38,089 nucleotides of DNA from Candidatus Neomarinimicrobiota bacterium. Its GTDB lineage: Bacteria > Fidelibacterota > UBA8477 > JABMPR01. This document shows, piece by piece, positions 31,817 to 38,089 of the stretch. The first letter of the stretch is position 1. Each line of letters opens with the position of its first letter. Under the pieces are notes generated by a model. It did not search any database. It had not been told where the DNA came from and was given only the letters and a program-made list of their open reading frames with translations. The translations under genes and the position numbers were made by a program. Location: contig JADHUM010000042.1 in the NCBI GenBank assembly GCA_016784545.1, forward strand, positions 1 through 38,089. The letters are read 5' to 3'.

Positions 31817-33607
31817 TCAATCGTTTGCAAGCTCATCAAACCAGCGTTTTTTCAGCCAGTAGCTGGTTGCTACTGCCAATGCAAAAGCAAACCCCATGGC
31901 ATACCATTCTCGGATAATGAGATAGACTGGCGCTACTACCAAAGACGTCTGCCAGATGATTCCAACTGCAACATTGCTCAAGTCACGCGCTGCAGAGGCA
32001 CCTGTTTTAAATTCTGGGTTTTCGTTTAGAACTTCTGCAGCAACTGGCCCCCAGAAGCCCCAGGGACGTACAGTGGTGTAAAAAGATTTGAGATCAGCCA
32101 TCTCATCGGGTTTCGTCATGAGACTGCCCAGAATACTACCCAGGGCACCAGCACCCATGGTAACAGGGAAATAATACAAATAATCAGAAGCTGGTACGAT
32201 CTGAGCCAGAACCATGGCAGTGACTATCCCAGAGACCATGCCCCAGAAGTATCCATAGCCATTAAAGCGCCACCAGTGCCATTTCAAGACGTTTGGAATG
32301 GTGAAGCCACCCCATAATCCAGTTACGATCCAGCCCATGGCAGAATGGATGCTCTCAGCCTGGGTGCCCATGATAACACCCACCACAACGATGAGGATAC
32401 TGGCACCATAACTCATCCAGATGACTTTCTTCTCACTGGCATCTGGATTGATATACCTTTTGTAGATATCATTGATCAGATAGGCAGCCCCGGCATTTAC
32501 AGTGGAGTCAAATGTACTCATATAGGCTGCCAGCAGACCAGCGATAACCAGTCCCGTGACTCCTACTGGGAAAAATTCTCGAATCACAAAGGGCATGAGC
32601 ATTTCAAAATCGGCAGTCCCTCCCATGCTCCGTAATTCACCACTGAAGAATACCAGTCCAAGTACTGCAATCCCTCCAATCATCAACCAGCGTGGAATAA
32701 GGGCCGCTGAAACCATTCCACTCATCATGGCTGATTCTTTGGGACTGCGGGTAGCCAAAACACGCTGCATATCATAGTTGGGAGCGGTTCCAGCCATACT
32801 GGTGAGGATTCCCTTGAAGAGCATCATCATCCACACGATGGTGAACATGTTATAGCCATCGGCCTTTATCTTTTCTGTCACAGAGGGAAGTAGACCAGAC
32901 CAATCCAGGTCAAGCGTATATCCAAACCATAAAGTTTTCCAGCCATCTGGAATGACAGCATTGAGAGCTTCTGGAGCCACATTGCTCATGGCGATAAAGG
33001 CAATAAATATTGAGGCGATGGTCAACATGATAAATTGGAATACATCGGTGATTACCACACTGAACATGCCACCCAGGATGACATAGAAGGTGGTGATCCC
33101 CATGAGGATCATGGCATAAGTGTCCGGTGTCCAATCCCAGGGCAGAAATGCCGCCGCAAATCGACCAACACCCTGATAGGCATAGATCAGGAAGCTGACT
33201 ACAGAGATCAGCGCAAAGACCACAATTGCGATTCGCGATAGCTCAGCCCCTCTACCTTTTCCAAACCGAGTTCCGATCCACTCTGCACCAGTCACGACAC
33301 CACTTCGTCGAATCCACACGGCCAGGTAAATCATGAGAAATATTTGATTAAATGTGGGCCACAACCAGGGAAGCCAGGTGCCTTTGAGTCCATAGACAAA
33401 AAGCATGGAGACCAACCACATGGTACCGGCTATATCAAACATGCTGGAGGCATTGGAGACACCCAGGACATACCATGGGATACTTCTACCACCCAGGAAG
33501 TAGGCATCCATTCCTTCTCCTGCCCTGCTTCTTAGCCAGAGTCCCATAAGGACTACGGCGACGAGGTAAATAACAATAATAGAACTATCAATAATGTGGA
33601 GGGTCAT
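31817..33607 (-). CDS. SSS-family sodium/solute symporter, probably for sugars
   Basis: A 596-residue polytopic membrane protein with about 13-15 helices. The start (SIIVIYLVAVVLMGLWLRSR), the segment DAYFLGGRSIPWYVLGVSNAS and the GGMFSVVITDVFQFIML block are hallmarks of the SSS/SGLT family, which couples uptake to sodium. AAAGGAG precedes the ATG by 10 bases. Its place between GH2 and GH94 genes suggests import of cellobiose or another oligosaccharide released outside; this is inference, since the substrate cannot be read from sequence. It is the only transporter in the cluster, and no SusC/SusD genes are present. Confidence 0.9.
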   Translation of the reverse strand: MTLHIIDSSIIVIYLVAVVLMGLWLRSRAGEGMDAYFLGGRSIPWYVLGVSNASSMFDIAGTMWLVSMLFVYGLKGTWLPWLWPTFNQIFLMIYLAVWIRRSGVVTGAEWIGTRFGKGRGAELSRIAIVVFALISVVSFLIYAYQGVGRFAAAFLPWDWTPDTYAMILMGITTFYVILGGMFSVVITDVFQFIMLTIASIFIAFIAMSNVAPEALNAVIPDGWKTLWFGYTLDLDWSGLLPSVTEKIKADGYNMFTIVWMMMLFKGILTSMAGTAPNYDMQRVLATRSPKESAMMSGMVSAALIPRWLMIGGIAVLGLVFFSGELRSMGGTADFEMLMPFVIREFFPVGVTGLVIAGLLAAYMSTFDSTVNAGAAYLINDIYKRYINPDASEKKVIWMSYGASILIVVVGVIMGTQAESIHSAMGWIVTGLWGGFTIPNVLKWHWWRFNGYGYFWGMVSGIVTAMVLAQIVPASDYLYYFPVTMGAGALGSILGSLMTKPDEMADLKSFYTTVRPWGFWGPVAAEVLNENPEFKTGASAARDLSNVAVGIIWQTSLVVAPVYLIIREWYAMGFAFALAVATSYWLKKRWFDELAND

Positions 33608-33635
33608 AACCAGATGCTCCTTTGAGGCTGTTTAT

Positions 33636-35474
33636 TCAATTATTTTTCTCAAGCTTTGGTAAATTTTTATAGTAATTCTGGAGCACATAGAAGGCTTTCT
33701 TCTTCTCCCCATTGCTGCCAATTAATCCTTTTCTATTCCAGCCATCCTGAATTCCTGGCAATACGCGGCGGGGTGAATGGAAATCAACTAATATCCAGGG
33801 GGTTGCTCCCCGTAATTGAGGAATTCTCTGAATCATTTCAATTGATTCTCGATACAGATACTCCTGAAATTCTTCGGTCCAGATGGTGAGACTGTCCCCA
33901 TGTAACCCTTGAAGCGCACCGCCACCAAATTCAGAGATGATGACAGGCTTGTCTTGATCAATGGCCCACTTGATTTGGTCGCATTTTTCCGGCAAGCCAT
34001 CATACCAACCGATGTATTGGTTAAAACTCAGGACATCCACATAATCTGCAAAGGGGTCTGATATCTTTCTGGTCAAACCACCTTCGCCCTCCCCATGCAT
34101 TTCCAGAGCAGCACTGATGAGCCTGGTGGTATCCTGTTGCAAGGTGAAGTCCCGTAGTCGTTTCAGGAAATCCATCCGGGCATCACTGACCGGTGTCTCG
34201 TTTGCCATGGACCATATGATGACCGACGCTCGGTTTTTATCGCGTGAGATAACTTCGCTAAGTTGCTGCTGTGCAGTAGCATAGGTCTGTTCATTCTCCC
34301 AGGAGATCGTCCAATACACAGGATTCTCTTCCCAGACTAACATTCCCATCTCATCGGCCAGACGAATCATATTTTCACTATGAGGATAATGGGCAAGACG
34401 TACATAATTGCATCCCAACTCTTTGGCCCAGCCAAGGAGAAGACGGGCATCTTCCATGCTGTGAGCACGACCGCCGCGGACGGGATTTTCTTCATGCAAA
34501 GAAATCCCTTTGAGAAAGATGGACTCGCCATTTAGCAAAATATCGGGACCTTGGGTCTGAATGGTACGAAATCCGATCTGATCATGGATCTCTTCATCCC
34601 CTGATTTGATAATTACATCATAGAGTTTGGGGTTTTCAGGCGACCAGTAGGTGATCCTTTTTGAAGAGATGCTTAAATCTGCTCGACCCTGATCATCCGT
34701 TCTGAGCTTTTTCCTCAACTTCAATTCAGGAATGAGCAGTTCGACTTTGCGATTGGTCTTGGATACTCCATCAAGTTGTATATATCCAGCGATGGTGCTT
34801 TGGGAGTCCTTTGCCAGTTGAACAAAGTAGTCCTTTACAAATGTTTCTGGTACTTCTACAACATGGACATCCCGCGTCAGACCCCCAAAATTCCACCAGT
34901 CTGTATTGACTGTTGGGACTTCATCCTTCTTACGTTTATTGTCAACCTTGACGATGAGGAAGTTATCCTGCGTTTTCAGTAAATGTGTAATCTCATAGTT
35001 GAAGGGTGTAAACCCCCCTTTATGCATCCCCAATTTGTGACCATTCAGGTAAACATCAGCCTGATAATTGGCAGCACCAAAGTGAACAAATACGCGATTT
35101 TTTGCATCATCTCTTATATAGTCGAAGGATTTTTTGTACCAGATGGTTCCCTCATAGTAAAAAAGATTTTCCTGCTGAGAGTTCCAATCACCAGGCACTT
35201 CAAGCGTTTCTGAAAGATCAAAGTCGTACTCGACTCTATCCCAGGGGTTTACCGGCTTTTGATTGGTGAAGAAACCCCCACTCTTGCTGGGATCTGCGTA
35301 TTCGTCGAATGGTGTGTAGCGATAGTTATAAAATCCGTTTTCATAGGGATCTACAATGTAGTTCCATTCCCCATTTAGTGAGGTTGTCTTTCTACCGGCA
35401 AAATTCTGAATCAAGGGTTCGTATCCCAATGCAACCAGGACAAGGAGCAGAAATAAGGTCAATCTTTTGAGCAT
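33636..35474 (-). CDS. GH2 beta-glycosidase, exported
   Basis: A 612-residue glycoside hydrolase of family 2. After a signal-like segment (about 1-20) come the sugar-binding domain (SLNGEWNYIVDP), the Ig-like domain, and a TIM barrel with acid/base E426 in MANETPVSD and nucleophile E515 in ISEFGGG. Overall form and length are nearest to beta-glucuronidase-like and beta-galactosidase-like members, but substrate is uncertain in GH2; a side-chain sugar of a plant or algal glucan is possible. I chose the ATG at 35474 because AGGAG lies six bases upstream; a start at 35507 would overlap the GH5 gene. It begins 16 bases after that gene. Confidence 0.88.
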   Translation of the reverse strand: MLKRLTLFLLLVLVALGYEPLIQNFAGRKTTSLNGEWNYIVDPYENGFYNYRYTPFDEYADPSKSGGFFTNQKPVNPWDRVEYDFDLSETLEVPGDWNSQQENLFYYEGTIWYKKSFDYIRDDAKNRVFVHFGAANYQADVYLNGHKLGMHKGGFTPFNYEITHLLKTQDNFLIVKVDNKRKKDEVPTVNTDWWNFGGLTRDVHVVEVPETFVKDYFVQLAKDSQSTIAGYIQLDGVSKTNRKVELLIPELKLRKKLRTDDQGRADLSISSKRITYWSPENPKLYDVIIKSGDEEIHDQIGFRTIQTQGPDILLNGESIFLKGISLHEENPVRGGRAHSMEDARLLLGWAKELGCNYVRLAHYPHSENMIRLADEMGMLVWEENPVYWTISWENEQTYATAQQQLSEVISRDKNRASVIIWSMANETPVSDARMDFLKRLRDFTLQQDTTRLISAALEMHGEGEGGLTRKISDPFADYVDVLSFNQYIGWYDGLPEKCDQIKWAIDQDKPVIISEFGGGALQGLHGDSLTIWTEEFQEYLYRESIEMIQRIPQLRGATPWILVDFHSPRRVLPGIQDGWNRKGLIGSNGEKKKAFYVLQNYYKNLPKLEKNN

Positions 35475-35490
35475 ATGGAACTCCTGTGTA

Positions 35491-36777
35491 TTATTGAATA
35501 CTACCACGAATTGGATAAGAATAATAGGATGTGGTTGAGTCTACTCGTGTCACGACCCGGTATGTATATAGGACTCCAGCAGAAAGACCCATATCTTCGT
35601 ATTCATCTGCAATTCCTCCTAATTCAGCAATTTCCTCAAAGGATGCTTCTTCGGTGCGACGTTGGATGAAAATTCGGTCATTATCTGTGGTTCGGTTGCT
35701 CCAGGAGATCTTGAGTTTGCCTGGACCACCACTTGTCAGGGATAAATCTGTGGGACCATGGGGATGTGAGTATATAAGTATATCTTTTACTTCAGGCCAG
35801 GTTCTGTTTTCTCTTTCATAAATTCTGAACCAGCCTCCATCATCCCATACCTGGAAAGGGATATTATTCCGAAGGGCTTCTTCCACATAGGTAGCATAAT
35901 GGCGCATTCTGGAATTATAGTCGCATTCCTGAACCGCTCCAAATTCACTGATCATCGCCGGGATATTGTTTGCCATCGACCAGTCAGCGGCCTGTTTAAA
36001 CATGGCAGCCAGGGAATTGACTTCCTCTGGTGTTCCCCAGGTCCCCTGCCCCTCACCAGCAAATGACCAGGGATCATATGAGTGCCAATAGGCCATGAGG
36101 AATTCATCATCCAGAATTGCAGCTGACATCATTTGCTCAAGAGAAGACCATTCGTTCCCCGAATAGATCACAATCCTGGTGGGATTATTTGTCCTGAGGA
36201 TAGGCAATATTCTGGCATTTAAATCATCTACTTGTGGAGCGGTCAATCCATGGGGTTCATTGATTATTTCAAATAATAGATTGTCAGATTTGATCTGGAA
36301 TCTTTCAGATATTTGGGTCCAGATGGCCTCAAACCGAGCGACATTCGAATCAGAATAGTCTTCCTTGAGCCAACTCTCATGATGGGCGTTGAGAATGATA
36401 TAGAGGTCTCGGTCTAGTCCCCAGTTAACCACCTCCTCCACGCGAGCCATCCAGGTGGGATCAACTGTATAAGGTGGATAATTCAATGTGTGGGTACCCC
36501 ATCTTACAGGAACCCGAACGCAGGTGAATCCTGCGGCTTTGTAATCATCAAAATAATACTCCAGTGCCGGACCATTATTCCAAGCTCCCTCGTCGTCAGG
36601 TTCAAGTGTATTTCCCAGGTTAATGCCACGCAGCATGAGGGGGATTAGGTCCTGAGCAGTGGTGAGTGTATCCTCGACTTGCTGTATATTATTCTTATCC
36701 TGATCTGTACAACCCAATGTGGCCAACAGGATGATCAATAAATAAATATGTACAAAGTGGGGCGTAAATGAAGTCAT
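35491..36777 (-). CDS. GH5 endoglucanase, lipoprotein, with a C-terminal Fn3-like domain
   Basis: A 428-residue glycoside hydrolase of family 5. The signal peptide ends in LATLGC, so the protein is probably lipidated at C23. The catalytic domain has LRGINLGNTLEP at its start, RVPVRW, NAHHESW, acid/base E174 in FEIINEPHG and nucleophile E278 in ISEFGA; these fit cellulase-type members. Residues about 345-425 look like a fibronectin type III domain (PTDLSLTSGGPGKLKISWSN, ending YRVVTRVDSTTSYYSYP). It would act on beta-glucan at the cell surface together with the GH9 enzyme. First of the five sugar genes; 42 bases separate it from the DUF4956 gene. Confidence 0.92.
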   Translation of the reverse strand: MTSFTPHFVHIYLLIILLATLGCTDQDKNNIQQVEDTLTTAQDLIPLMLRGINLGNTLEPDDEGAWNNGPALEYYFDDYKAAGFTCVRVPVRWGTHTLNYPPYTVDPTWMARVEEVVNWGLDRDLYIILNAHHESWLKEDYSDSNVARFEAIWTQISERFQIKSDNLLFEIINEPHGLTAPQVDDLNARILPILRTNNPTRIVIYSGNEWSSLEQMMSAAILDDEFLMAYWHSYDPWSFAGEGQGTWGTPEEVNSLAAMFKQAADWSMANNIPAMISEFGAVQECDYNSRMRHYATYVEEALRNNIPFQVWDDGGWFRIYERENRTWPEVKDILIYSHPHGPTDLSLTSGGPGKLKISWSNRTTDNDRIFIQRRTEEASFEEIAELGGIADEYEDMGLSAGVLYTYRVVTRVDSTTSYYSYPIRGSIQ

Positions 36778-36819
36778 GAAAATTCCATCAGATACTTGGA
36801 GGGAAAGGTTTAGGGTTCT

Positions 36820-37503
36820 CTAACTCGAAAGGGACTCATCTGAGTATAAATTAATTTTATCCACATCTTCCAGCCCTGAAAGTTCCTTGACAAACTCGTT
36901 CCCCTGAGAGGTTTGTCTGAGTGTCACATAATAGGATATTTCATACTGTTTGCTGCTACCCAGAGATCTAACATTCACCATGGTGTAAGAACGACAGTGG
37001 GTCTTGATGACATCTATATATGGCGGTTCTCCCCCATTATGATCACCGCTATAAGCGAATTGTAGCAAATTTTCATCACTCCTGTGTGAGCCATACCCAA
37101 TCTTACTCATGACCAATAGCACAGCACTTATGCTCAAGGTACCAATAATGGCGATTTGAGCCAGTCCCACGCCAGCAGCCAATCCTATGGTCAGAGAAAA
37201 GAAGATAAATACAATATCCATAGGATCTTTAACAGCTGTGCGGAAACGGATGATTGACATGGCACCAACCAATCCAAAAGCTCGGGCAAGATTGTTGCCG
37301 ATGACAATGATGACGACTGTGGTTATCATTGCTAACACAACCAGAGAATTGGAAATACTCTTGGAGTATGAGGCACCACCAAAGGTCATTTTGTAAGTCT
37401 GTGCAATGACCAAACCACACAAAAATGCTACCAGCAAGTTCAGGAGAACATCCCCTGTGCGGATATTCATGTCCATAAGTGACTGTAAATCGAATAATTG
37501 CAT
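36820..37503 (-). CDS. DUF4956 membrane protein
   Basis: A 227-residue protein with about four membrane helices (22-40, 50-72, 90-115, 118-133) and a soluble C-terminal domain. The conserved core is FGLVGAMSIIRFRTAVKDPMD, as in DUF4956, whose usual form is GALSIVRFRTAVKDP. Genes of this family are repeatedly found next to VTC-domain genes, as here, 11 bases away, so it may help a polyphosphate-related system at the membrane. No biochemical role is established to my knowledge. The weak ribosome-binding site suggests coupling to the VTC gene. Confidence 0.88.
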   Translation of the reverse strand: MQLFDLQSLMDMNIRTGDVLLNLLVAFLCGLVIAQTYKMTFGGASYSKSISNSLVVLAMITTVVIIVIGNNLARAFGLVGAMSIIRFRTAVKDPMDIVFIFFSLTIGLAAGVGLAQIAIIGTLSISAVLLVMSKIGYGSHRSDENLLQFAYSGDHNGGEPPYIDVIKTHCRSYTMVNVRSLGSSKQYEISYYVTLRQTSQGNEFVKELSGLEDVDKINLYSDESLSS

Positions 37504-37514
37504 GCTTTGTCTTT

Positions 37515-38089
37515 CTAGTAATGACTCATGGAAATAATTTCACGTTTGGTACAATCCCCAATATGTCGATAATGGGTATCGACCCCTCTTACATACTTGG
37601 AGTAGGCCTGTTTGCTTAGATTGTACTTTCGAATAATCCTACGGAACCATTCAGGTACTGGATTTTCAGATTTGTGCTCAAGTACAAAATCTCGCTCAAG
37701 AAATGGGACCAGTCGCTCCTCTTCAAAAAGATCATCCAGCCCTGGAAACATCATCGAGCGGATATTGCTATCAAAAGTGATTCGGTCGGTATGGTTAAAT
37801 TTTCCGATATATGCCTCCCGGGTATAGGTCACCAGGTTCACAGGCACGCGGGAACTTCGTTTTAGATAGAATAGAAATTTGCTGGCTTTTTCATGAGAGT
37901 TTGGGAAATCTTTTCGGTATGGAAGGAGTTTTTCCATATCCCCTCCCGCCAGGAGGTTGGCAACATCAGTATACTTAACTGGTGTTCTATCTTTGGAAAT
38001 AAAGGTGTTATTTTTCCATTTTATCTCGAGAAAAACTTCACTCTCCTGGCTCACTTGGTTATAGCCACGCACGCGCAGTTTCTTACGCA
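37515..38089 (-). CDS. VTC-domain protein (putative polyphosphate polymerase), 5' end cut off
   Basis: The visible C-terminal 190 residues belong to the VTC domain, the fold that makes polyphosphate from ATP in the yeast vacuole and lines a basic tunnel. The frame is open to the window edge and reads RKKLRVRGYNQV before SQESEVFLEIKWK; the Arg/Lys-rich strand and the LEIKxK strand are typical tunnel elements. Later come KRSSRVPVNLVTYTREAY, then FDSNIRSM, and an E-rich metal-binding strand (VLEHKSE). A possible GTG at 38072 is internal and not the true start. About 60-100 N-terminal residues should lie to the right. Paired with DUF4956. Confidence 0.85.
   Translation of the reverse strand, partial: RKKLRVRGYNQVSQESEVFLEIKWKNNTFISKDRTPVKYTDVANLLAGGDMEKLLPYRKDFPNSHEKASKFLFYLKRSSRVPVNLVTYTREAYIGKFNHTDRITFDSNIRSMMFPGLDDLFEEERLVPFLERDFVLEHKSENPVPEWFRRIIRKYNLSKQAYSKYVRGVDTHYRHIGDCTKREIISMSHY

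Overview
The window looks like a chromosomal segment of an uncultured or little-studied Gram-negative bacterium of the FCB superphylum. Candidatus Marinimicrobia (Neomarinimicrobiota) or a relative is my best guess, inferred from gene content and not tested. The clues are an omega subunit with a C-terminal KPTT...EFLSG segment of the Bacteroidetes/Chlorobi type, a DUF5683-like protein, fused two-FtsX ABC permeases, doubled-CXXCH multiheme cytochromes, lipoprotein and outer-membrane barrel genes, and moderate GC. No rRNA, tRNA, CRISPR array, insertion sequence or phage gene was seen.

Region 1 (1-11.5 kb, all minus strand) is a long housekeeping operon. It reads yicC-gmk-rpoZ-udg-dnaB-rel/spoT-HU-ruvX-lnt-two small envelope genes-EcfT-like-truA, and probably continues into a gene cut by the left edge. 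Junctions are overlaps or short gaps. A near-consensus sigma70 promoter (TTGACA, 17 bp, TATACT) lies upstream of yicC, followed by a leader of about 76 nt with a perfect 10-bp hairpin just before the Shine-Dalgarno sequence.

Region 2 (11.6-13.7 kb, minus) carries a lipoprotein transglutaminase-like protease and a DUF1207-like outer-membrane protein.

Region 3 (13.85-22.73 kb) is the only plus-strand block and the most striking part. Six genes are joined by overlapping stop and start codons. They encode a ferric-reductase/NOX-like diheme cytochrome b, a membrane-anchored 4Fe-4S/FAD/NAD(P) oxidoreductase, three secreted multiheme c-type cytochromes with 20, 33 and 10 heme-binding motifs (63 in all), and a cysteine-free outer-membrane beta-barrel. 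The natural reading is an electron conduit from NAD(P)H or another cytoplasmic donor, through the inner membrane and a heme wire, to the outer membrane: a porin-cytochrome-like route for extracellular electron transfer. It does not resemble MtrCAB gene for gene. The 33-heme protein looks like the 10-heme protein expanded internally by eight modules.

Region 4 (22.8-27.2 kb, minus) is a MacAB/LolCDE-like ABC export system: membrane-fusion protein, ATPase, then permease. A non-coding gap of 425 bp (27240-27664) separates it from region 5.

Region 5 (27.7-36.8 kb, minus) is a beta-glucan/cellulose utilisation cluster: a GH5 lipoprotein endoglucanase, a secreted GH2 enzyme, an SSS-family Na+/solute symporter, a GH94 cellobiose-phosphorylase-type enzyme and a GH9 lipoprotein endoglucanase. 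It suggests extracellular hydrolysis, sodium-driven uptake and cytoplasmic phosphorolysis. No SusC/SusD pair is present in the window.

Region 6 (36.8-38.1 kb, minus) holds a DUF4956 membrane protein and a VTC-domain protein cut by the right edge. This pair is commonly associated with polyphosphate synthesis and may be cotranscribed with region 5.
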